Below, piece by piece: positions 1-11,699 of a stretch of DNA of 64,000 nt. Source of the stretch: Urophycis tenuis. Its lineage: Eukaryota; Chordata; Actinopteri; Gadiformes; Phycidae. Within the stretch, counting starts at the first letter, position 1, and the number at the start of each line of letters is the position of its first letter. The stretch covers positions 5,862,283 through 5,926,282 of the forward strand of contig JAXIVH010000014.1 of assembly GCA_036785325.1 (NCBI GenBank), given 5' to 3'. The notes beneath the pieces are model-generated. The model did no database searches, was not told the DNA's origin, and saw nothing but the letters and a program-made list of their open reading frames with translations. A program made the translations under genes and the position numbers.

Positions 1-1708
1 CTTCCCTGTCTTCCCCCTCCCCTCCATCTCCCCTCTGCCATGCATGGCGCCCGGCAGCCCCCTGTGGCCCCAGCGGTGGATGTGATTGCAGGGGTCTTGT
101 GTTCGCCGCGGTCGCTCCTGAGTAACACAGCGGCATCCGCCGTCGGACTGTGTGGACGCCGTGGAGCGTGAATGTGAATCCAAGGTTAATAACAGGGGGG
201 AGGGGGGGGGGGGGGAGGGGGGACCGTTGTTGTTCTGGAGAGACGCTCAGAGATAATCCACTTGATTTGATTGTGAGGTTATAAGGTATTGTGGGGTTAC
301 GCACGAGCATGGCTAAGCTCTGTTTGGCTTAGATAGTATTCGACGGTCGCAGGTGAATGTGATAGAAACACATGAGAGAGTTGTCTTTGACAGTGAGAAG
401 AACCTGCATCTTTTTTTGTTAGCGGTTCATCCGGACTATCCTGACACTGTTAAGACATGCCTGCATCGTCACGACCTACATTGGAACAATTTATGGCGCA
501 CCACAACACCAAGCCAACTCTGCATTCATCTCAATAGTGCTGCTACATGCCTACCAGACGACGTAATTCAACTTGCGCCTCTTCATTTTTTCCCTCTTAC
601 GCGTGCCTCTGTTCATCATAAAACTCCCCAACCTCACGTCTTAAGTGAGTCTGGCAGAAGTCGAGGTATGCTGGCGCTGCAGCAGGAGTTGTTCGCAGAC
701 GTCTGCAAACCTCCCACCTAGAGAACTTCAGCAGACGAGCGGACGTTCAGAACAGTTTTGAAGCTCGCAGCTTCGGTCCATTGTCAGCCAACAGAGACGG
801 GGCCGAGGCTTGATTGTGACCGAAGGCCCAAGCTACACAAACAGCCGTTCGACCTTATGGAGCGAGAGATGACCTTTGTGCGACACGGGCGAAACAATGA
901 CATATTTCCGTTGCCATGGCGCATCCCTGGCACCGGTTGCCGAGGGCCCCGCGGCTGCCATTGCAGAAATGTCAGTTCTGCTTTCATAGTGCGACATTGC
1001 TAAAAGGAATCGGTAAATGTCATCTATCAAGCACCCTACAGTCCAGATGAAACACCTGAAATGCCAGGGGACCCCCTTCTTTGGGATCTGAACTTATATG
1101 TCAGGCTTAACGGGCACATTGTTGAATCTCAATTATCATTTCAATTAAAGTGCGTACAGCGAGGCAAAGTACAAGCATTTCTTAATGTAAATCTATATCT
1201 TTCGTTCTGTCCCCATCACGGCCAGGCCAAGTGTGGGTGTGAATTCAGGAGCAGAGAGGCCAGATGTTGTTTTCCGGGGACTGGCTAAAGGGCACTAAAG
1301 CAAGACAAGGTGTTTATTCGCTGGTTGGGCTCCACACGCGGGCGTGCAGGTGTGCTCATGAAAGAATGGCCACCTTGCTGCTCCAGCGGGAATTCATTTC
1401 AAGTCCTAATGAAAGGGTTGAGGTGGATTCCAGGTGGGCAGCCGGCTGCTCAGCCCATATCTTATAGAATGGGAAAAGAAAGGAACAGAAATAAGAAAAG
1501 AGAAGGACAGAAGTAATGCCTGAGCAGGGAGCAGACAGCAGGATTATAATTCAGGATTATATGTCTAAACCCTAAACCAACAGCATTAATATTTAATAAG
1601 AGCTCATTTGGAGTTAGCGGCTTACGTAGATATTCTGTGGGTCACAAAATCAATAGCGAGGGCCAGTGTTGCCGATATCCCTCGTAATTTAAACTGAGCC
1701 TCGCTTCT

Positions 1709-1842
1709 CTATCTCTCTCTTCTCTCTCTCTCTCTCTCTCTCTGTCTGTCTCTCGGTCTCTTCCCCTTCTTCGTGTGTGAGTGCCTTTGTCACCTCTCCC
1801 TTCTTCTCGTTCTGGGGGGGGGGGGGGGGGGGGGGGGGGGGG
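1709..1842. repeat. (CT)n followed by 29-base poly-G
   Basis: A CT-rich microsatellite (about 1709-1752) is followed by an uninterrupted G run at 1814-1842. On the opposite strand this gives a false Pro/Arg-rich open frame. Confidence 0.9.
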
Positions 1843-2460
1843 AAGATAATGAAATGTTTCGGGCATTTTCAGGAAAAAGTTCAGCCCGTTGCCAAGTTGT
1901 AAATCATTCACCTATGTAAATATAAGCAGCCCTGCTGGTTCACAACACAGTACAGTGCACCGTGCACGGTCCCCCCCATAAATCTGTCAAAATGAAACCT
2001 TCCTTGCACCCATCGGCCCCTTCATTAAATCTTTTTTTTTTTCTTCCTCTCTCTAGTTCTTCTTTTCTCTTTTTCTCTCCGTCTCTTTTGAGATAATAAT
2101 CATAATATTTTGGCAGGGGATTTTAGATGCCTCAACATGTTTTGCGCCTCTCCCCTTCCATAATGATCTGAGATATTCATAGTTCTTACTCAATCTACAT
2201 TGTGATTTCTGGGTCACCTGTGTTGTTCCAGACTTTAAAGCCTCTTGCGAGCACGGTTCATCGCGTCTGTCTTCAAGTCGGAACCCCCCGCGTGTTACAC
2301 AGCGCGGTTAAATAAAGATTGGACACACAATCCTCCGTGGAGCCTTTCATCTGCAATCAGGTTTCGCTTATTTATCTTTTATGATTTCCCATTCAGCCTG
2401 ACTGCAGGCTTGAATGCGGAATACAAACTGTCCAGAAGGTCTGTATTGCAAGGCAATTGC

Positions 2461-2495
2461 GTGTGTGGTGCGTGTGTGTGTGTGTGTGTGTGTTG

Positions 2496-2526
<31 letters not shown>

Positions 2527-2575
2527 TGTGTGTGTGTGTGTGAGTCCTGCGCGCACACACACACACACACACACA
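2461..2575. repeat. (TG)n/(CA)n compound microsatellite
   Basis: Alternating TG with interruptions switches to CA after about 2550. A (CCG)n trinucleotide run follows at about 2735-2766, then poly-T near 2966-2982 and poly-A near 3076-3104. Confidence 0.9.
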
Positions 2576-3070
2576 GCAGCCCACCCTACCGCAGCAGCCA
2601 GCCAAGTAAGAGCCCAGAACAAAGAGCCATGATTACATAGCCATCCACGGCTATTACCTGTGCCGCGGAAAGCTCCAGTACCTTCCGAGCACAAGCCCGT
2701 GCATCGCGGCGCAAACACCGCAACCGTACAACTACCACCGCCGCCGCCGCCGCCGCCGCCACCGCAATCGCTGCATTCCGCAGCCGCCAGGGTTTCTGGG
2801 AAAACGCTGACCGCTAATGATAGTGGTGGGGAGCAACACCTGAGCAACGTGCCCGACAGCACGCCCCGGTGTGTCACGGGGAGGACAGCTGAGGAGAAAT
2901 GATTGGGTCTTGCCTCGGCGGCAGTTGCTTCCAAGAAACAACTCAAACAACAGTCAGGCGGAAAGTTTTTTTTTTTTTTTTTCTTTTGTGTGTGCATAAT
3001 AAGAGAAATAGAATACAATGACAGCATCCTCGGTGGCAGGGGATAAATTTGGGCGAAGGTACTCAAGTTC

Positions 3071-3107
<37 letters not shown>

Positions 3108-3659
3108 ATAATGAGATGACTCGCCTTGTAGTGGTGCTCTGCGGCCATTGGTGGAAAGTGCGGCGAGAGAAAAGTATCGCGGATGACACGGCGAGTTACA
3201 TCACAGTGCTTTGCAGGTCTGTCGGCCTGTGACCTGTGGCGGGAGTACGGGACACCCCGGTCGGTCGGGTCCTTGCGTCACCCAGAGGGAGAGCTCTTCA
3301 GTCGGCGAGTCGGGTCCCTTCAGAGTCGAGGTCGGGCCAGGCTGTCTCTCTCTGTCCGTGTGCGACGACAGATGCGTGCAAATCCTTGAACTGGCACAGA
3401 AACTAAAATGCGGTGGCTTTGACCGCAGCGGTTTGACGCCAGCATTCAGTGCTTTAAACGCAGCAGCCAGTCACGGGGAGCCGTTGCGACGTGACCCGTT
3501 CAGCTTCGTTTCTCCGTGGCGGCCGGCGGTGAGTGTTTTCCGAATCAAATAGCTTTTCCGGTAGCCGAGCGCGTTTCATCGATCGGTACGCAGCGGAGCC
3601 TTTTATTCTGCCCGCGGTCTGACATGCCAATGGGGCCGACGGGCGGCCGTGCAACGGAC

Positions 3660-3815
3660 CGGCACGGCCCCGGCAGACAGACGCAGACAAGGCCTGGTGG
3701 ACAGACACATCGGCCAAGTGGACAGATACATGGCCTCGTGGGACAGACGCAGGACATGGCCTGGTGGGCAGACACATGGCCCGGTGGACAGAAGCACGGC
3801 CCTGGCCGACAAAGG
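3660..3815 (+). repeat. Degenerate minisatellite
   Basis: Tandem, imperfect copies of a roughly 20-25 base unit containing the core 'ggcctggtggacagacacat', varied between copies. It lies in a CpG-rich stretch. Both strands stay open across it because of the repeat, which explains the several overlapping low-complexity frames there. Confidence 0.75.
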
Positions 3816-4003
3816 CGCATCCGTGCGTCCGCTGACGTCAACCGTCCAATCGTCCTGAGACCCGAGTCTCAGGACACGCCCGGCTGGAGCTGACGTGATG
3901 ATGGGAAAGACGCCAGATGGGCGAGGATGGCGAAACCCTCCCCCTCCACACCTGGTTTCCTGTTGGCGTGTGTTTTTTTTTTTTTTTTATGTTGCCAAGT
4001 TGA

Positions 4004-4203
4004 NNNNNNNNNNNNNNNNNNNNNNNNNNNNNNNNNNNNNNNNNNNNNNNNNNNNNNNNNNNNNNNNNNNNNNNNNNNNNNNNNNNNNNNNNNNNNNNNN
4101 NNNNNNNNNNNNNNNNNNNNNNNNNNNNNNNNNNNNNNNNNNNNNNNNNNNNNNNNNNNNNNNNNNNNNNNNNNNNNNNNNNNNNNNNNNNNNNNNNNNN
4201 NNN
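4004..4203. other. Assembly gap (200 N)
   Basis: Exactly 200 N characters. The round number suggests a scaffold gap of unknown real length. It is flanked by a poly-T run on the left and a G run on the right, typical sites of assembly failure. Confidence 0.98.
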
Positions 4204-4355
4204 GGGGGGGATGCAAGGGGACTGAATGCACAGAGGCAGCCGCTGATTAAATGCCCTTAATATAGCCCATTTATCTCTGGCTCAGATCCTTAACGTCTTC
4301 AGCATGCAACTTTCAGCCCAGCATCCCCCAGCTACAAACATGAAGGTTTTTCTTA

Positions 4356-4426
<71 letters not shown>

Positions 4427-5470
4427 TGTGTGTATACAGACAGTCTTGTTGCTCGGCCTCTTGAATTAATTCCATTACTTTCTTATTGACATGACATTCA
4501 GAGTCCGTCCTCGTAAAACATGCACCACCCAATGACATCATGTGTGACAACAGCGCCACGCATAGTTAACATGATTAACCGTCGCTTTTTTTAATATCCT
4601 GAAGATGTGTTATCGGGAACTGTGGAACTCAACGTGGGACGATCTTATCACTTATATTATCAGTGTCTCTGACTTATCTCCCCACGTGAGTTATTTCTGC
4701 ACACTTAGCACAACCGGACCTGAAACATATTCTCTTTTGTCAGCTCGCCCATGTTGCGCATTAAGGCCAGGATGAATAATTTATATCATTTACAGGAACT
4801 ACATTATACACATCCCGCGCAAATTCACACCAAGACAGCAATATGATGAATGTGCCAGCGGGGCTATATCTGCACATACTTTATGTACACATACATGCGT
4901 GCACACACACACAAACACACACACACACACACAGTATTTACTGTATACTAGGCTAGGCTGGTATTGTACAGCTCTTGAATATGATGCTAATTCAACATAT
5001 TCATATTATGCTTCAGCTGCCATGTTCTGCATGGTCCCTAGTCTTGAGCAAAACAATCAATGGCCTCAGTAAAGCTTTGTAGTACTCAGAACAGCCCATT
5101 CACAGCCTCTTTTAGTGAAGAGTGACAATAACAAATGTAAACCACATCAAATAACAGAAGAAACATTTTCTGGTTAATTTCACAAATAAAAATGATGCCG
5201 CTGCATGTCAGTGAAATGTATCCTTGTCTGGGGTCTGTGAATGACATCATTGTTGAGCGCAGATCATGGGGTGGTGTTGATGGAGGACCGGAGGAAGGGG
5301 AGTGAAGGGTAGAAAATAGGCCACCTGCTGGGTCCGGATAAACCACTCTGTCCGGGAACAAAGCATGAGATCATCGCCACATCAGACAGTCACTCTCCAT
5401 CCTTATCACTGGAACAATACTGACCCCTATTGGCAAAGATACTACCTTTCACCATGACTGTGTGTGATTG

Positions 5471-5562
<92 letters not shown>

Positions 5563-6456
5563 TACGTGTGTGTGTGCGTGCGTGCGTGCATGCATGAGTG
5601 CGTCTACCTGCTTATCTCCCTCTTATAACTCTGTTTCCTCAAGGTTGACTCCAGCCAGCCACAGCCCCGTACTGATGACGCTTTTGTATCGTCAGAGAAA
5701 CATACAAGACAAAACGACCAAAAAAAAACACACATATCCGTACAGTACACCGCTGAATTCATCACCACGTCAACCGACTGTAGGAAACAGTCACAAAGGC
5801 CCAAACGCAAATTTAGCAGCAAAAACCTAAAAGAATGGCCCAAGAAACTGGGAAAGTGTGTCATTGTGAATTTAATTTCATCCACCACTGAATCCTGCCA
5901 GCGTGTTTCATTCACTGACCACCCCCCCCCCGGTCCTCCGCCTCGCCTCCCCTCCCCCTAGTGACAAGGCGGGGGCATCAGTGTGGGCAATAGGCCGTGG
6001 TTCCCCGGGGGCCCCCTAGGGAGACTGGCAAGGCGTGACCGCGCAGGATGCAGTTTAAAAAACACCAGTGGTAAAAGAGCACCGCATAAGGAGGGGGCGG
6101 GGGGGGGGGGGCAGGGTGGTGTTGTGGATGACTGACTGGGTCAAGGTTAAGAGACTTGGGGCGCAACACACACACACACACACACACAGCCACCCTCCTG
6201 CTGCCTGTGTATCTGTACACACAGGATAGCCTGCTATGGATCTGTGCATTTTCACCACAGAGCACAACCCCCGGTTGAGGGGTAGGCTTTATGGTATAGT
6301 TAATATGTACATTGTGGCTGTCTCACATGCTGTATCTCACACACACAGGAGCACATACACACAAATACACAGACACACAGACACACACACACACACACAC
6401 ACACACACATCCAGGACCAACTCAACACACCATCACACACACACATGAATAACCAG

Positions 6457-6488
<32 letters not shown>

Positions 6489-7564
6489 ATGAATAACCAG
6501 ACACACAGACACACACACGCATGCACACAGATAGTTTATATATATATTTATATTTATTAGCTATGGCTGCAATTGATTTTTCCTCATGTGAAATATACAA
6601 GCAATAAAAGCACAACTGTATTATTTTATTAGCACTGCTACCGTCCTCAATATGTCACCAAGCTTTTAATGGTCAAAATGTCAGCGATGGCCCCCGGTGC
6701 ACATGTTTGTTTGTAATGTCATTACAGACCGTTAAAAGAACACAGCCCGCGATGTTCCGGCTGCCCGATGTGCCCACGGACCTCTCTGTTCCACGGCAGC
6801 AGCAGCAGCAGACCGTTTGGAGTCAGCGTTTGCACCAGCACCCCCAGCTCACCCCCCCCCCCCCCCCCCCCCCCAGGCCTGCCTGAGCTGCCTCTGGAAA
6901 CGGCACCACCCTCCAAATTCTGATGAGGCCGCGCCCCTCGTGTCCACGGCACCGGAGAGAGGATCCGGGAGTTATGGGCGGCAACGGCCTCAGAGTCGGA
7001 AGCAATTAGCCCAATTAGATCCCTGTGGTCTTAAGTTAGCGTCTACTCTCAAACCGTAGGATTTAGCTTATTCCGCCTTGAAATACTTCACCTCAAATTC
7101 TGCTGTAGTAAGTCAACATTCCCTTGTAAGTAGCAACATAAACCTTTATTAGGTACTCGGTATACATGCAGTCGGTGTCGAAGGTAACATCTATAGTGAG
7201 GTTACTGAAGACTGTGATGAGCCAACCGGGCTTCGGACAGTGGACGCTACTTGTTGGCTATCTTCTGTACTGGGAAACTGGAGGTGTAGCCACCTTCTGG
7301 AACTACAAAAATGAAATGTGTTATATGTCTAATGATTGACTAAAAATAGCAATGCTGTATGATGAGGTGCCACGTCTCATAGACACGCCTGACACAGCCA
7401 ATCAGCGTATAGCAAGGACTACATCCAGAATGCATCACAGGTGTGTTGGCCCTGCTAGCATTTAGAACTGCAACTCACTATGTATACTCACTGTGTATGT
7501 ATACAGCTTTTGTTGGTGATCTATGTTATGTTCTGTCCAATTATATGATTGTGATTCAACTTTA

Positions 7565-7614
<50 letters not shown>

Positions 7615-8910
7615 CAAAAAATACAAAACATGCTGGAAAAAGTCTTTTTTCGAAATACGTTTCCAGGTGTACTTCCGCAGAAGCACATTTATTTAACATT
7701 TTTCACATATTTTAAAGCATGAAAAGGAAACAACAACAAATAGTACATCCTGACAACATGTAGCATTCAACTCACATGGACAGTTGGGGCAAAGTGAAAA
7801 ACCTTTTCATGGCAGTGGTCCAGCAACCAGAAGGCCTTTATCTGTTGAGAGAAGCTGGTGGTATTGTAACCGTGTGGCAGAAAGACTGCAGGAGGTCGTC
7901 TCTGCACTGCAGGAAACTGGCAATGTCTCAGACAAAGCACATCCTCTGGGGGGCCGATAGGTTAAGCATTGTATAATGGAGAAGAATAAAACACTGTATA
8001 ATAGAATGGGATAAAATGTAATTAGATTTAATGAAAGTTATGTGGCAATTAAAGTAAAATGTTATTAAATTCAATTGAACCGGAGGTGTTCTGGTGATGA
8101 AGATACAATGGCCTGGCAATGTGAGGCACCAGTTTCTACCAGGGCCAGTAGATTAGGAGGCGGATATCTCTGCTCCGTGTCGTCCTCCCGAGATCCAGAC
8201 GGCACCGCACTGTTTGTCCAGATGAGCTACCATACCCCCCCGAATGAGGGAGGTCTTCACCACTCCCTCCTCGCAGCTGTGTGAGAAGAATTTAGAAAAA
8301 TAAAATGAAATGAAAGAAAAAAAAGAATAATAATAATAAACGAATCAATTTCAAAAGGGACCTCGTCCTGTTTCACAGGCTCGGTCCCTAATGAGTGGGT
8401 GAAGTAAACGATCGGGGAATCCTTAATGTGAAGAGAGCCTCCTGCTCTGGTCCATCTCTGTCTCCACTTCTGGGAGAAGAGCCTTCGCTCGTGGGCCTCT
8501 GGCAACCATAGAAAGAAAAGGGCATTCTTAGCCACCGACCGAGCAAACCTCTTAAGAGCTAATGGCGTTGGCCCGCTATTGGACCTTCCTGTCCAACTCC
8601 ATGGACAGAGTGATGTGTGATGGAGGCGGGGGGAGGATGGGAGGAGGAGGGGGAGGCCACTGATGCTTCACCACTGCACCAGTCCACCCAGCCAGATGTG
8701 CTGCTTCAAGGCCCGCTGCTCTCGGCTGCAGCAGCCACTGTTCTCCCCTGAGAGGAGACGTGTGATGTGTCCACAAACACCACACACACGGGATCCCCAC
8801 TCCTGCTACAAGATGCACCAACAATGAGGGGGAAGAAGCAGCGTGGTGTGTGGCTGTTTGGGGCCAGTATTGTTGAAGTATTGTTTCCACTTCTGTTGCA
8901 TTTATACGAG
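4204..8910. other. Intergenic, microsatellite-rich
   Basis: No coding exon or domain recognised. Main content is simple repeats: (TG)n at about 4358-4434, (CA)n at 4900-4933, (TG)n at 5473-5555, poly-G near 6090-6110, (CA)n at 6162-6187, compound CA blocks at 6340-6530, poly-C at 6849-6875 and a (TAG)n trinucleotide array at about 7566-7612. The rest is unremarkable AT/GC-mixed DNA. Confidence 0.6.
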
Positions 8911-8919
8911 CAAAAGGGT

Positions 8920-9300
8920 AATAATAATAATAATAATTCATTGAATTTGTATAGCGCTTTTCAAAAACCCAAAGACGCTTACAGGTGTACATACAGAGGG
9001 GGGGGGGGGGACAACAAGACAACGAGCAGGGTGGTGGGGTGGAAGACAAGAAACTGGTTATGGTTATGGATAGGGGAGGTCAAAAGCTTGGGAGAAGAGG
9101 TAGGTTTTCAGACGGGACTTGAATGTGGAGAGTGAGGGTGAGTCGCGGACAGGTTGGGGGAGAGAGTTTCAGAGTCGGGGTGCAGTTCGGGAGAAGGCTC
9201 TGTCGCCGAAGGATTTGAGCTTGGATGGTGGTACTGTCAGTGAGAGAGTGGAGGAGGATCGGAGGGCACGGGTGGGGCGGTGGGACTGGCGGTGGGTACT
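8920..9300 (-). mobile_element. L2-like LINE, 3' end (pseudogene)
   Basis: Read on the minus strand, this encodes the C-terminal tail seen in fish L2-type LINE ORF2 (motif SFGDRAFSRTAPRL, then NSLPQPVRDSP). The typical 3' end follows: a stretch resembling 'gaaaagcgctatacaaattc', then (ATT)n at about 8922-8938. The reading frame has an in-frame TGA where the family, as I remember it, usually has Trp between RL and NSLP, so this copy is dead. Only the 3' few hundred bases are present, consistent with 5' truncation during insertion. Confidence 0.8.
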
Positions 9301-9469
9301 GATATTACTACAATGAGTTTCATGATTGTGATTACTATGATTTTTACACATCATAGTAATTTTTACACACACAGTATACACATTTTAAATCAACATTTTA
9401 TCCAAAAAGCGTATGTTTATGAAGAAGGGATCCTTGACGATGAGTTTCAATGCCATCTTTAAGCGTCGG

Positions 9470-9908
9470 TTATGGTTCCGCGTAGTGATCACGTAGTGAT
9501 CACGCAATGGTCACGCAGTTGCTTGGACGCAGTCATGTGACCGTGATGGTTCTGCGTGGGGTTTACGAGTCGAAATGCAATTCAATGCCACACCGCTAGA
9601 GGGACCAGAATGACCATTCTGGTCATTACATACGGATTACTAGCGAGTAAAAAAAAGGTTTACAGAAATGAAGGCAAAAGTTATATAAATGTTGTTGCCA
9701 ATCAGTCGAAGCATTTATCACACCGTGGCGATGTTTATGAGTGGAAACTGGAAAAGCGCTCTCCAGCGTTGGTGTTGCGTCGCCTCGACGCACGTCTAGG
9801 ATTTTTGGGAGGTGCACATCGGACCCTTGTGATGGACGCAAGGGGGGGCAAGGATAGGATGTAATAGGTCCGTAAGCCCCCTAGGGTTGCGTCAACGCGG
9901 AAGCATAA
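9470..9908. mobile_element. Candidate Harbinger-like MITE
   Basis: The two ends form imperfect terminal inverted repeats: the left end begins ttatggttccgcgt and the reverse complement of the right end begins ttatgcttccgcgt. The left side also holds repeats of the palindromic motif gtgatcac. Length (about 440 bp) and a possible TTA/TAA target duplication would fit the PIF/Harbinger superfamily, but the classification is inference. An open frame inside (9556-9864) shows no domain and is probably not coding. Confidence 0.5.
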
Positions 9909-9957
9909 CTTAAGCATAAGCCTTTAGACTTTTCGAGTGATAAAAAGTCAATGCCGA

Positions 9958-10940
9958 TCAGTTCCATGAGGAAACTGGTATGGCTGCTGACGAGTAGAGC
10001 TCTGACTGTGGCAGTGGGGGTCTTTCTGAGGCAACACCACTCACACTGCTCACACCAAGCTTTGATCTCTTGAAATATTCTCGGGCCAATAGAATCACTC
10101 TCTTATCGTTCTGTAATGTTCGCTCAAACCCCGAGTCATCATGGAGGGCTGTTATAACAGCTACCCTTAGCCTCTCTGGTAGTATTAGCTGCTCCACCAC
10201 TCCTCTCTGCCTCTCTGTCGTTGACGCGGTAAAGGACGCCTCTTCTCACCACTAACCTCCTCCGCTCTTTTAAGAGAAGGCCCTCACTAATGCCCACTTC
10301 CATCCTTTCACTGGGACTTGGTTTTTGATTTTGGCTCTTAAAGTGCAGAACAAGGCCGATGACGGGGACTACTTTCTGCTCTGCACGGATCTCTTGTGTG
10401 GTAATAGCGGGCAGTGCCTCCATCTCCATCTCGTCTCCTATGGCTCACTAGACTCAATAGGCGGGCTTGGTTCTCTCTCTATCTGTTCTCTCTCTATTTG
10501 TTCTCTCACTATCCTCTGATGTCATATGCACCTGTGTGAATGTTTTTGTTTGTTTTCTTGAGGGGCTGAAATGTTTGTACCTCTCTAACTAAGTGGCAGA
10601 GCTCGGCCTGCAGCTCATGGAAGCTCAAAAGTCTGGGTGTCATTGGTGCAATACGCGTATACATGTCCTCATCGGTAAGGCCCCTCATGAACTGCCGTGT
10701 GAGTTTGCTATCCCTTACGGGAAAAGGCTTGCCCCCTCTTTGCTTGTCCTCCACCGCCCAACATTTCACCTCAAGTGCTATGGCGATAGCAAGAGCAGGC
10801 AGACTCACATGAATTCTGGCTCCACTCATAGAAGTCAGCCATGGGGTCTAGGGCGCCTTGTGTGTCACTGTACTCCACCCTCAGTTCCTCAAATGCTTTC
10901 TCTGGGGTTTGTTCATATGGAGGTAGATTAAGAATTAGCT
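9958..10940 (-). mobile_element. Ty3/Gypsy-like retrotransposon remnant
   Basis: On the minus strand two decayed coding blocks appear in gag-to-pol order. About 10940-10509 resembles a Gypsy-type Gag (motif RQFMRGLTDEDMYTRIAPM, then a Leu-rich stretch). About 10430-9958 resembles the region before the integrase zinc finger (motifs VRRGVLYRVNDRE and LPERLRVAVITALHDDSG), split by a frameshift near 10200. Protease, reverse transcriptase and RNase H are missing, so this is an internally deleted, non-functional copy. No LTRs were recognised. The family assignment rests on remembered motif resemblance. Confidence 0.65.
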
Positions 10941-11057
10941 GTCAGGCATCACCACCCAAGTGACGCACAACAGTGGAAAAGCGGAGGTGTAGGGGGGAGC
11001 TCCATCACCTCCATGAGGTACTGCATGTCAAGCACCCGATCCTCCACATTTTTTACC

Positions 11058-11220
11058 TGATAAGATAAGATAAGATAAGATAAGATAAGATATTCCTTTA
11101 TTAATCCCCCTTAGGAGAAATTCACAGTGATCAGCAGTACAGGGGATAGATGAGTGCAATAAGACCTGACTATAGTCAATCAATAAACAATAAATAGATC
11201 TACCTAGACAAGATTAGGTT
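11058..11220 (-). mobile_element. Non-LTR retrotransposon 3' tail
   Basis: A (GATAA)n array at 11058-11092 followed by ttcctttattaatcccc-type sequence is the reverse complement of a typical fish LINE 3' end (…ggggattaataaagga… then a short tandem repeat). It sits beside the Gypsy remnant on the same strand. DNA out to about 11700 may belong to either element: a Pro-rich minus-strand frame there has no identifiable domain. Confidence 0.65.
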
Positions 11221-11699
11221 AAAATAAGTTAAGTTAAATATGAGCTCGTAATGTCAGGTCGGTGAAAAAGTGAGAACCTGTGCATACATAGTAAACATCC
11301 TTGGTAGCTATCGGTAGTGCAAATGTGTAAGTTTGCGTAAGGCCACCATAGACTGCCACTGGAGAGCTGCGCCTGTGCATGGCTTGACCAGGAGTGTTCA
11401 ATGGGGGCATACGTGGGTATGGTGTACAGGCTGGAGGGTGTGGTTGGAGGGAGGGCACCTGCAGGCTTGTCGATGTGAAGACCTGGAGTGCGGGTTTGGG
11501 GGTATGGTGGCTCTGGGTGTACATCCGCAGCTGCATGGTAAAACGCTACATGAGGGCTATAGGGGGTTGGGTTGGGGAACCACACTTGAGCAGAGTACAG
11601 GGGCGATGGCATGGCTTCACTATAACTTGGGCCCTGAGTGAGCACTATGACATGTGGTTTCAGATTCAGAGAAATGCACATAACAGTGAAGTACCAGTG

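Larger units (their letters stand above)
1..3620. other. Intergenic, no gene recognised
   Basis: I see no convincing coding exon here. The open frames present are short, lack recognisable domains or overlap simple repeats. From about 2.6 kb the DNA is CpG-richer and contains GC-rich stretches, so it could hold an unannotated 5' exon or CpG island, but nothing in the sequence proves it. The interval also holds several homopolymer and dinucleotide runs listed separately. Confidence 0.5.

Noticed and set aside
353..721. 122-aa open frame on the plus strand
   Set aside because: No domain, signal or splice context; one short isolated frame in non-coding-looking DNA.
2368..3072. 234-aa minus-strand open frame
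   Set aside because: Built from CA, CCG and homopolymer repeats; no real protein character.
9556..9864. Possible coding frame inside the MITE-like element
   Set aside because: No transposase motif, and it spans most of an inverted-repeat element.
11229..11681. Pro/Tyr-rich minus-strand open frame
   Set aside because: Could be a Gypsy leader or Gag start, but no motif supports it; the plus strand is equally open.
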